DNA of 39,473 bases from Eubacteriales bacterium (GTDB lineage: Bacteria; Bacillota; Clostridia; Lachnospirales; Lachnospiraceae): contig JAUNGV010000023.1 of the NCBI GenBank assembly GCA_030524225.1, forward strand, positions 1 through 39,473, written 5' to 3'. A program made the position numbers and the translations under genes. Shown piece by piece: positions 32,878 through 39,473 of the stretch (positions are counted from its first letter, which is position 1; each line of letters starts with the position of its first letter). The notes under the pieces were generated by a model. It saw nothing but the letters and a program-made list of their open reading frames with translations, had not been told where the DNA came from and ran no database searches.

Positions 32878-34440
32878 TTATTCAGCGAACAGACGCTCCT
32901 TCCGGTGCAGCATTTCCTCAATATTCTGAATGTAAGTCGCCACGTCCTTGCAGTTATCGCTCCTCTCGATTCTGCCTCCGGGGAAGAGGGCTTTGGAAAT
33001 GGAACCCGCTCCCAGCGCCATGATCGACTGCTTTTCCTCCATGATCAGAATGTTGTAAATCCCGTAGCGCCCCTCTCGGGCATACCCCACATTCTCGAAA
33101 TTGCCCGACATATTCTTCTGCCGGTACAGGTAATACGGATTCATCCCGAGCCGGTGCGCTCCCTCCGCCGCGATCCGCATGCAGTCGTCCGTATTATGAA
33201 TAGAAGAAATCCCGTTCTTCTCGATCCACTGGTTCAGACGGGACGCTCTCTTGATGGCCAGTGAGTGAACGGTCAGACTGTCCGGCGAGAGCTTCTCCAC
33301 CTCCTGAATCGTGTAGGCCACATCCTCCTGCGTCTCTCCCGGGAGTCCCAGAATCAGATCCATGTTGATATTGTCAAATCCGGCCTCCCGCGCGGCGCTG
33401 AACGCCTCCTTCACCTGCGCCACCGTGTGATGCCTGCCGATCAGACGCAGCGTCTCGTCCTTCATCGTCTGCGGGTTGACGCTGATCCGGGTGATTCCGT
33501 GGGCTTTCAGAACAGTCAGCTTCTCCGGTGTGATACTGTCCGCCCTTCCCGCCTCCACCGTATATTCCTGCAGCCTCTCCAGCGGGAAATACCTCTCCAC
33601 CGCCAGAAGCAGTCTCTCCAGCTGCGGAGCGGAGAGCGTCGTGGGCGTACCGCCGCCGATATAAACCGTATCGAGAATCCGCCCCCGCATCAGCGCCGCC
33701 GTGTGGGCCATCTCCCGCTCCAGCGCATCCAGATACGCCGCGACGCGGTCCTGCCACGAGGCGATCGGGAAGGAGGTGAAGGAACAGTAGAGACAGGTCG
33801 TCGGGCAGAAGGGGATTCCAATATAGAGACTGTATCCGTTCTCGTAATGAATCGGAGCCAGAATCTCCCGCTCCCGCGATGCGATCTCGACGGCCAGCGC
33901 CGCCTTCTCCCCGCTGACGCAATACTCTCTCTCCAGCGCCGCCTGCGCCTGCTCCGCCGTCTCCCCGCCCAGCAGATGCGTCATCGCGATTTTCGTGGGC
34001 CGGATGCCGATCAGCTCTCCCCAGGGGAGCGTTCTCCCCGTCAGTTCGCACAGCGCCCGGTAGAGAAGATGTTTCAGCACATCCTTACAGACCTTGCTCT
34101 TCACGGAATAATCGATCCGGCCCTCTTCCTGATCCGCCGGATGCGCCTCATTTCCGGCCTCTTCCTCATTCTCCGGATTCGCCGTCCTTCCTTCTGCGGT
34201 AAATCCTCTCTCCCGGGCAGAGAAGCTGCGCTCTCCCTGCCGCACCACGATATCCTCCTGTGAGAAGATCACCGCAAAACGGAGCGAGATTTCCGGCGCA
34301 GTTTTCTCATGGGCAAGGTAACGCGCATAGCTCTCGCTTCCCTCCGCGTAGACCTTCACCTCTTTCTCCGGATAAAACGCCTTGATCAGCGAGTGAATCT
34401 CATAGGCGTACAGTTCTTTGTTTTCGATTGCCAGAATCAT
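32878..34440 (-). CDS. hemZ: HemZ-type radical SAM coproporphyrinogen dehydrogenase
   Basis: The product has about 520 residues. The radical SAM cluster motif CxxxCxxC is present (C212, C216, C219 in PFCPTTCLYCSF), followed by GGGTPTTL and the HemN/HemZ-type C-terminal block (NVGYAREGRYGIYN). A non-catalytic N-terminal domain of about 190 residues, poorly conserved, marks HemZ rather than HemN. The assigned reaction is oxygen-independent oxidation of coproporphyrinogen III, though HemZ proteins are little studied. The ATG at 34440 is preferred over the ATG 12 bases upstream: GGAG lies six bases ahead. R1 element C and a terminator-like hairpin separate it from the MBL gene. Confidence 0.87.
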   Translation of the reverse strand: MILAIENKELYAYEIHSLIKAFYPEKEVKVYAEGSESYARYLAHEKTAPEISLRFAVIFSQEDIVVRQGERSFSARERGFTAEGRTANPENEEEAGNEAHPADQEEGRIDYSVKSKVCKDVLKHLLYRALCELTGRTLPWGELIGIRPTKIAMTHLLGGETAEQAQAALEREYCVSGEKAALAVEIASREREILAPIHYENGYSLYIGIPFCPTTCLYCSFTSFPIASWQDRVAAYLDALEREMAHTAALMRGRILDTVYIGGGTPTTLSAPQLERLLLAVERYFPLERLQEYTVEAGRADSITPEKLTVLKAHGITRISVNPQTMKDETLRLIGRHHTVAQVKEAFSAAREAGFDNINMDLILGLPGETQEDVAYTIQEVEKLSPDSLTVHSLAIKRASRLNQWIEKNGISSIHNTDDCMRIAAEGAHRLGMNPYYLYRQKNMSGNFENVGYAREGRYGIYNILIMEEKQSIMALGAGSISKALFPGGRIERSDNCKDVATYIQNIEEMLHRKERLFAE

Positions 34441-34546
34441 ACTATTCTCCATTCCGAAGCGCTTTCGCGTGACGAGGCGACGCCACACTCTCCTGTTTGG
34501 TTTGCATCTGCCATCAGCAAACTTTATGCCGGAGCGCCCGCGCGAT
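34441..34546 (-). promoter_or_regulatory. R1 structured leader element C, upstream of hemZ
   Basis: This copy shares with element A the blocks ATGGCAGA-N-GCAAA and GCGTCGCC-N-CGTC. It also shares the small P3 (GCG-AAAG-CGC at 34468-34459) and the CTTCGG segment next to the SD GGAG (34450-34447). The long P1 hairpin is replaced by a GTTTGC/GCAAAC stem. CTTC can pair with the SD GGAG through one wobble. The distance from the element's ATGGAG to the chosen start equals that in elements A and B (12 nt). Confidence 0.55.
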
Positions 34547-34549
34547 GAA

Positions 34550-34596
34550 ACAGCATACAAAAGCAGGCGGCCATGCGCCTGCTTCTCTGCTGTATG
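34550..34596 (-). terminator. Terminator-like hairpin between the MBL gene and hemZ
   Basis: AAGCAGGCG (34561-34569) pairs perfectly with CGCCTGCTT (34576-34584) around a 6-nt loop, inside a longer ACAGCA/TGCTGT outer pairing. On the minus strand TTTTGT follows. It could stop part of the rel-MBL transcript before hemZ. Confidence 0.6.
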
Positions 34597-34635
34597 GAAC
34601 GATTTCCACCCCTGCCGCCCCGCCGGACTTTCCGT

Positions 34636-35283
34636 TTACACAAAGGCGTTGTACTTCTTCTCGTGACCGATCGTTGTGAAGCCGCCGTGTCCCGGACAGA
34701 CCGTCGTATCGTCCGGCAGTTCGAAAAGCCTGTCCCGGATCGAGCGGATCAGTGCGCTCGTGGAACCGGTCGGAAGATCCGTCCGCCCGATGGATTCCTC
34801 AAAGAGCGTATCGCCGCTCATCAGAATGTGCTGGATCTCCTCCCCGTCGGTGTGTTCGATATAATAACAGCAGCTGCCCACCGTGTGTCCCGGCGTCGCA
34901 ATCACATGAACCGTGATACCCGCCGCCGTGATTGCCTCTGCGTCTTTCAGATAGCGGTCCGGCACGACAGTATAGGGCTTGCCGCACTCCCGCGAACAGT
35001 TATTGTCCGCATCCTCGCAGAGCACCTGCTCCTCCTCATAGGCGTAGAGAGGTGCCTTGGCGAGCTCCCGCAGCTCATTCGCCCCCAAGATATGGTCGAA
35101 ATGCGCATGCGTCAGGAAAATTGCCCTGACCTGCAGCCCCTGCGCCGTCAGCTTCTCATAGAGCAGATCCCCGTTGTCCGCCGGATCGAAGACCACGACC
35201 TCATTGGAATCCTCCAGATGCAGATAATAGAAATTCGTCTGCACCATCCCGATTGTATAAACGCCAACCTGTATTTTACTCAT
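34636..35283 (-). CDS. MBL-fold hydrolase, glyoxalase-II-like
   Basis: The 215-residue product has the metal site THAHFDH (H-x-H-x-D-H), then ATPGHT, MSGDTLF and CPGHG, all intact. Proteins of this type lie between rel and hemZ in many Clostridia and are annotated as hydroxyacylglutathione hydrolase-like, but the organism need not make glutathione, so the substrate is open. The ATG at 35283 has GGAG six bases ahead. It follows rel by 60 bp, with R1 element D filling the gap. Confidence 0.88.
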   Translation of the reverse strand: MSKIQVGVYTIGMVQTNFYYLHLEDSNEVVVFDPADNGDLLYEKLTAQGLQVRAIFLTHAHFDHILGANELRELAKAPLYAYEEEQVLCEDADNNCSRECGKPYTVVPDRYLKDAEAITAAGITVHVIATPGHTVGSCCYYIEHTDGEEIQHILMSGDTLFEESIGRTDLPTGSTSALIRSIRDRLFELPDDTTVCPGHGGFTTIGHEKKYNAFV

Positions 35284-35333
35284 ACTCTTCTCCGTTCCGG
35301 AGCGCGCTGCGCGGCTCCCCTGTCCGTCTGCCG
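35284..35333 (-). promoter_or_regulatory. R1 structured leader element D, short form
   Basis: This short copy between rel and the MBL gene keeps GGCAGACGG (35332-35324), a P3 hairpin (GCGC-AGC-GCGC at 35312-35302), CGCTCCGG (35304-35297) and the SD GGAG (35293-35290). CTCCG and CGGAG can pair directly around a 3-nt loop, masking the SD. P1 and P2 are missing. Confidence 0.5.
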
Positions 35334-35342
35334 CCCTCTGCG

Positions 35343-37805
35343 TCAGCCCGTTGTTCTCACAATGTCAATCACGCTCGGCACCATCCGGAGCCTGTCGATC
35401 ATCTGCGTGAGCTGTTCTTTGCCGTTGATCTGGAACACGACCGTCATGGTCGCCAGTCCCTGCTTGTTTGTTCTCGTGTTGATCGCCAGAATATTCACAT
35501 TCTTTTCTGTAAACGCGCGGGAAATATCATTGAGCAGACCGCTTCTGTCGTTCGCAAAGATACTGATCTCCGCCTCGAACGCCCCTTCGATCGTCGTCTG
35601 GGCTCCGTCCTCCCACTCCGCGTCAATCAGCCGCACCCGATCCATCTCCGGCATATGGATAATATTCACGCAGTCCGTCCTGTGAATCGTCACGCCGCGT
35701 CCCCGGGTCACAAATCCCACGATCTCGTCACCCGGCACCGGATTGCAGCAGCGGGAGAAACGGACCGCCACATCGTGGATGCCCTTGACGACGATGGCGT
35801 TCTTTCCTTTCATATGCGGGTGTCTGGCGTTCTCTTCCACCTGCGCCAGCACCTCCTCGTCCGTCAGATGCTTCGTGTGCTCCTGCTCGTAGAGCTCCTG
35901 CATCTTGTTGACGATCTGTCCCTCCTTGAGGCCGCCGTGGCCCACCGCCGCCATCACCGCATCCCAGTCGCGGAAGCCGTACTTCTTCATGACCGCTTCC
36001 ATATACTCCGGCTTCATCAGATCGGACTGCACGATGCTCTTGGCTTTGCAGTAAGCGGCGAAGAGCTCTTTGCCCCGGACGATATTCTCTTCCTTTAACT
36101 CGTTTTTGAACCACTGGTTGATCTTGTTCTTCGTCTGCGCGCTCTTGACGACGTTTAACCAGTCCCGGCTCGGCCCCTTGGAGTTCTGGGAGGTCAGAAT
36201 CTCCACCCGGTCGCCGTTCTGGATCTGATAGTTGATATTGACAAGCTTGCCGTTGACCCGCGCGCCGATCATCTTATTGCCCACCGCCGTGTGAATCGCA
36301 TAGGCGAAATCAATCGGCGTGGAACCCGCCGGAAGGTTCTTGACCTCTCCCGTCGGGGTAAAGCAGTACACACTGTCGGAAAACAGATCCAGATCGCTCT
36401 TTAAGAGATTCATGAACTCCCTGTTGTCCGACATATCCCGCTGCCATTCCAGAATCTGGCGCAGCCAGACGAGCTTCTCCTCCTCCTGCGTCTCCACCTT
36501 TTTGCCGTCGGAGGCCTCTTTGTACTTCCAGTGCGCGGCGATACCGTATTCCGCCGCCTTGTGCATCTCATAGGTGCGGATCTGGATCTCAAAGGGCTGC
36601 CCCGTGGAGCCGATCAGCGTCGTGTGCAGGGACTGATACATATTCGCCTTGGGCATCGCGATATAATCCTTGAACCGCCCCGGAATCGGCTTGTACATCT
36701 CATGGATGACGCCCAGCGCCGCATAGCAGTCCTTGACCGTATCCACGATAATCCGAACCGCAAAGAGATCGTAAATCTGATCCAGTGTCTTGCCCTGATT
36801 GACCATTTTCTTGTAAATACTGAAGAAATGCTTGACCCGGCCGTCCACCTGTCCCTTGATACCGGCCTCCGCGATGTGCTGCCTGACCTCTTCCGCGATC
36901 TCCTGCACGTATTTCTCCCGCTCGCTCTTGCGCTCGCGCACCTGCTCGACGAGATCGTAGTAAACGTCCGGCTTTAAGTATTTGAGCGAGAGATCGTCCA
37001 GTTCCACCTTGATCTTGCTGATGCCGAGGCGCTGCGCGATCGGAGAGTAGATGTCGAGCGTCTCCTGCGCGATGCGCTTCTGCTTTTCCGGCGGCATGTG
37101 GGAGAGCGTCCGCATATTGTGGAGACGGTCTGCCAGCTTGATCAGGATGACCCGGATGTCCTTGGCCATGGCGAGGAACATTTTGCGCAGATTCTCCGCC
37201 TGCATCTCCAGCTGCTCCGGCGTCTTGTCCTTGTAATCGCCGGAGAGACGGAGCTTCTGCAGCTTCGTCACGCCGTCCACCAGCAGGGCGACGTCCGGCC
37301 CGAAATCCGCCTCGATTTCCTCTTTGGTCAGAATCGTGTCCTCGACGACATCGTGCAACAGCCCCGCCGCAATCGTCTCCTTGTCCATTTCCAGATCAGC
37401 GAGAATAATCGCGACATAGAGCGGATGAATGATATAAGGTTCTCCGGATTTGCGCACCTGTCCCGTGTGCGCCTTGTCCGCGACGCGGTACGCCTTCTCG
37501 ATCATGGAAATATCGTCGGAAGGGTGATACCGTCTCACACGGTCGATCAGATCCTGATACAGCACCGAAGGACTCACGTACTCCGCGATACTCTCAATCC
37601 GCCCGTCGTCAAAACCGACGCCGCGCCGGCCGGTCGCCGTCAGGGGAGAAATATCCATCTTCTCCTTCTCCGGCTTTCCGGACGCCGCAAAGGTTCTTGA
37701 GAGCTGCGGCTGCGGCACTTCCCGCAGCACCGCCTCATGAATGCTGTTTGTCTTTTCCTGCTGTCCTGCCGCCTCTTGAGCCGCCGTCATCCTTTTTTCG
37801 TCCAT
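35343..37805 (-). CDS. rel: Bifunctional (p)ppGpp synthetase/hydrolase Rel
   Basis: The product has about 820 residues. The hydrolase HD site is intact (H113, H127, H151-D152 with EDT after it), so the enzyme should degrade as well as make (p)ppGpp. The synthetase domain has GRFKDYIAMPKANMYQSLH. TGS, the conserved-cysteine/zinc-finger region (RFSRCCNPVPGDEIVGF) and a C-terminal ACT domain follow. About 85 extra N-terminal residues, Gln/Glu-rich, exceed the usual family start. The ATG at 37805 has GGAAG upstream, but a later start is possible. It heads the rel-MBL(-hemZ) transcript from its own strong promoter. Confidence 0.95.
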   Translation of the reverse strand: MDEKRMTAAQEAAGQQEKTNSIHEAVLREVPQPQLSRTFAASGKPEKEKMDISPLTATGRRGVGFDDGRIESIAEYVSPSVLYQDLIDRVRRYHPSDDISMIEKAYRVADKAHTGQVRKSGEPYIIHPLYVAIILADLEMDKETIAAGLLHDVVEDTILTKEEIEADFGPDVALLVDGVTKLQKLRLSGDYKDKTPEQLEMQAENLRKMFLAMAKDIRVILIKLADRLHNMRTLSHMPPEKQKRIAQETLDIYSPIAQRLGISKIKVELDDLSLKYLKPDVYYDLVEQVRERKSEREKYVQEIAEEVRQHIAEAGIKGQVDGRVKHFFSIYKKMVNQGKTLDQIYDLFAVRIIVDTVKDCYAALGVIHEMYKPIPGRFKDYIAMPKANMYQSLHTTLIGSTGQPFEIQIRTYEMHKAAEYGIAAHWKYKEASDGKKVETQEEEKLVWLRQILEWQRDMSDNREFMNLLKSDLDLFSDSVYCFTPTGEVKNLPAGSTPIDFAYAIHTAVGNKMIGARVNGKLVNINYQIQNGDRVEILTSQNSKGPSRDWLNVVKSAQTKNKINQWFKNELKEENIVRGKELFAAYCKAKSIVQSDLMKPEYMEAVMKKYGFRDWDAVMAAVGHGGLKEGQIVNKMQELYEQEHTKHLTDEEVLAQVEENARHPHMKGKNAIVVKGIHDVAVRFSRCCNPVPGDEIVGFVTRGRGVTIHRTDCVNIIHMPEMDRVRLIDAEWEDGAQTTIEGAFEAEISIFANDRSGLLNDISRAFTEKNVNILAINTRTNKQGLATMTVVFQINGKEQLTQMIDRLRMVPSVIDIVRTTG

Positions 37806-37915
37806 ACTCTTCCACCCGTCTGCGCGCTGTTCACCTCTCACCAAAAGCGCAGATCTATCCGCAACGTTTCCGCGCAGATACATCTGCCTTTTCAAGTATC
37901 CTCGAATGTTAGGTA

Positions 37916-37944
37916 ATTATAATAGCAAACGTCCGAAACGTCAA
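37916..37944 (-). promoter_or_regulatory. Strong promoter of rel
   Basis: On the minus strand TTGACG (37944-37939) and TATAAT (37921-37916) are exactly 17 bases apart. The -35 lies four bases past the stop codon of the esterase gene. The leader is about 100 nt. Confidence 0.8.
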
Positions 37945-37947
37945 ATC

Positions 37948-38922
37948 TCACCAGATACGGGAGAGCCACTGCTGCGCCAGCTCCGGCCATATCCTGACCT
38001 CTTCGTTCGTCTCCTCTTTCTCCCCCAGACTCATATTGGAAAAGGCGCAGATCTGCTCGCTCTCCTGTTTCGGAAGAACGAGGCTGCCGTCCTTCACCGC
38101 CCCGATCATCGCCATGAGCTGCTCCACCGTATACGGCTCTCCGAATTCACGGTTCGCCCAGGTCTCGTCCGCCAGAGAGAGGCCGTGATGTCCGTGTGAG
38201 AAAATATGAAGCGCGTGGCGGATTCCCTGCTTTCTCAGGGCCTCTGCAAAGAGCAGGCTGTTCTCCACCGGAACCGCCTCGTCATCCGCCGTGTGCCAGA
38301 GAAAGCAGGGCGGCGTTCCCGCTCCGACGTGCTTCTCCAGCGACATATACTCCAGTTCCTCTGCGGCCTGCCCGCTCTCCACCCTCTCTCTGCCCAGCAG
38401 CGCCTTGAAGGAATCCACATGCGCCGCGGAGCCGGAGGAGATCACCGGATAGGAGAGAATCGCCGCATCGGGCCGGTTGGAGCAGGCCGCGAACGCCTCG
38501 TTTTCTTCCGCGACGTCCTCCCAGTGTACGCAGAGGCTCGCGCAGAGATGGCCGCCCGCGGAGAACCCGCAGATTGCCAGCCTCTCCGGATCGATCCGGT
38601 AGCCGTCCGCTCCCGCCCGGATCACCCGCACGGCCCGGGAGAGATCGCGCAGCGGCTGCATGCCCAGCGCCTCCGTCATCGGAAGATCCGTCGTATACGT
38701 CAGAACGAAAGCATTGTAGCCTTTCTCATAGAATTTCAGCGCGATGATCTCCCCCTCTGTCGGCGAAACCATGCAGTATCCGCCTCCCGGCACCACGAGC
38801 ATGCACGGACGGACACTCTCGTCCTCCTCATGCAGATAGCTGCGCAGATTCGGCACAAAGCCGAATGCCAGCGGATAGGAATACTCCCCCTCCTGCCACA
38901 GTACAATTTTTTCTTTTTTCAC
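37948..38922 (-). CDS. Alpha/beta-hydrolase fold esterase (acetyl-esterase-like)
   Basis: The 324-residue intracellular product has the Aes/lipase-type pattern: oxyanion-hole VPGGGY at about 44-49, nucleophile S121 in GFSAGGH, acid D214 in TADDEAVP, and the histidine in SHGHHG near 246. Such enzymes commonly remove acetyl groups from imported sugars. The start is GTG at 38922 with GGAGAAG upstream; it lies ten bases past the sugar-kinase stop, so both share a transcript. The pairing with a sugar kinase favours a carbohydrate esterase, but the substrate is not readable. Confidence 0.83.
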   Translation of the reverse strand: MKKEKIVLWQEGEYSYPLAFGFVPNLRSYLHEEDESVRPCMLVVPGGGYCMVSPTEGEIIALKFYEKGYNAFVLTYTTDLPMTEALGMQPLRDLSRAVRVIRAGADGYRIDPERLAICGFSAGGHLCASLCVHWEDVAEENEAFAACSNRPDAAILSYPVISSGSAAHVDSFKALLGRERVESGQAAEELEYMSLEKHVGAGTPPCFLWHTADDEAVPVENSLLFAEALRKQGIRHALHIFSHGHHGLSLADETWANREFGEPYTVEQLMAMIGAVKDGSLVLPKQESEQICAFSNMSLGEKEETNEEVRIWPELAQQWLSRIW

Positions 38923-38932
38923 GTTTCTTCTC

Positions 38933-39473
38933 CTATTCCGGCCATCTCCCGCAGCTGCGCATCAGTCCCTCGACTTCTTCCCGCTCCGGCATCACACAGA
39001 GTGCGCCCTTTCTCGTTGTAATCACGCTCGCCGCCGCGTTCGCAAACAGAAGCAGTTCGTGCAGGTTATCCTTCGTCAGATTCTTCAGTCCATAGCGAAG
39101 CACAAAATGGAGCGCGCACGCGCAGAAGGTGTCCCCCGCGCCTGTCGTTTCGATCGTGTCCGGATTCAGGAATCCCTCCTCTTCCACCTTATAGCCGCCG
39201 TAATACGCACGGCTGCCGTTTCTGCCCAGCGTCGCGAACACGAGCGGAATCTCGTACCGGTCGATGATCTGCCGGATTCCCGCGTCAATGTCCGACGTCC
39301 CCGTCATCAGCTCGATCTCATTGTCGGAAATTTTCAGAATATCGCAGTTCTGCAGGCCGAAAATAATCTTCTGCTTGGCCTCTTCCTCGGAATCCCAGAG
39401 CGGCGCGCGGTAATTGGGATCAAAAGAGATCAGCGCGTCGTTCTCCTTGGCGATCGTCAGCGCCTCCCTCGTC
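38933..39473 (-). CDS. PfkB-family sugar kinase, fructokinase-like (partial)
   Basis: This is the C-terminal part of the gene (about 179 residues). The 5' part lies beyond the window edge, and the frame is open to the last base. DPNYRAPLW near the visible start and the ATP-site motif TTGAGDTFCA with the catalytic aspartate are typical of PfkB fructokinases. It would phosphorylate fructose or a related sugar. Fructose is the product of the sucrose phosphorylase elsewhere in the window, although the two loci are 24 kb apart. Confidence 0.88.
   Translation of the reverse strand, partial: TREALTIAKENDALISFDPNYRAPLWDSEEEAKQKIIFGLQNCDILKISDNEIELMTGTSDIDAGIRQIIDRYEIPLVFATLGRNGSRAYYGGYKVEEEGFLNPDTIETTGAGDTFCACALHFVLRYGLKNLTKDNLHELLLFANAAASVITTRKGALCVMPEREEVEGLMRSCGRWPE

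Noticed and set aside
34441-34560. N-terminal extensions of HemZ, MetA and GH95
   Set aside because: The extra residues are translations of R1 elements and unlike their families. Internal starts with proper SD are preferred, although use of the upstream ATG at the SD cannot be excluded.

Overview
The window looks like chromosomal DNA of a Gram-positive gut-type anaerobe of the class Clostridia, most likely a Lachnospiraceae member (inference). The basis is CodY, MecA and a Rel bifunctional (p)ppGpp enzyme, the order rel / MBL hydrolase / hemZ / topA / codY / rpsB / tsf, strong Shine-Dalgarno (SD) sites, sigma-A type promoters, and fairly GC-rich coding DNA with AT-rich promoter regions. No tRNA, rRNA, insertion sequence, phage or CRISPR array was seen. 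Apart from the first two genes, everything is read from the minus strand.

Layout by position. (1) 1-2157: an OmpR-type response regulator and its sensor kinase on the plus strand, behind a probable direct-repeat operator. (2) 2123-3739: a polytopic GT-C-like membrane protein, convergent with the kinase and overlapping its 3' end. (3) 15195 down to 3921: a sugar operon. The minus-strand order is lacI regulator, sugar-binding lipoprotein, two ABC permeases, MBL-fold hydrolase, GH1, GH31, sucrose phosphorylase (gtfA). A strong promoter and a LacI-type palindrome precede lacI, and a cre-like site lies further upstream. The operon probably imports small glucosides and cleaves them inside the cell. 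No ATPase gene is present, so a shared MsmX-type ATPase is expected. (4) 15665-16690: an AT-rich GH172/DUF2961 gene that looks acquired. (5) 24282 down to 16754: a tightly coupled run of GH95, mecA, an rRNA pseudouridine synthase, ligA and metA. (6) 26659-24362: an OPT transporter followed by a small PqqD-like protein. (7) 28890-26857: rpsB and tsf. (8) 30270-29136: codY. (9) 37944-30474: rel, an MBL hydrolase, hemZ and topA. (10) 39473-37948: a PfkB sugar kinase (cut by the window edge) and an alpha/beta-hydrolase esterase.

The most unusual content lies between the genes. At least three families of structured, interspersed repeats are present. Family R1 sits directly against the SD sequence of metA, the GH95 gene, hemZ and an MBL gene. 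It has a GCG/CGC hairpin, a CTCC or CTTC segment that could mask the SD, and in two copies an upstream 11-bp hairpin whose 9-nt loop can pair with that same segment. The topA leader is a 64/65-bp tandem array of hairpins with a compensatory base change between units. Family R2 is an 80-nt structured repeat: two copies abut stop codons in the sugar operon and one lies between codY and rpsB. Family R3 is a degenerate motif of about 25 bp in the gtfA/GH31/GH1 spacers. These repeats are the best candidates for an undescribed regulatory or mobile RNA/DNA element in the window.

All names come from reading motifs by eye. No database search or folding program was run.
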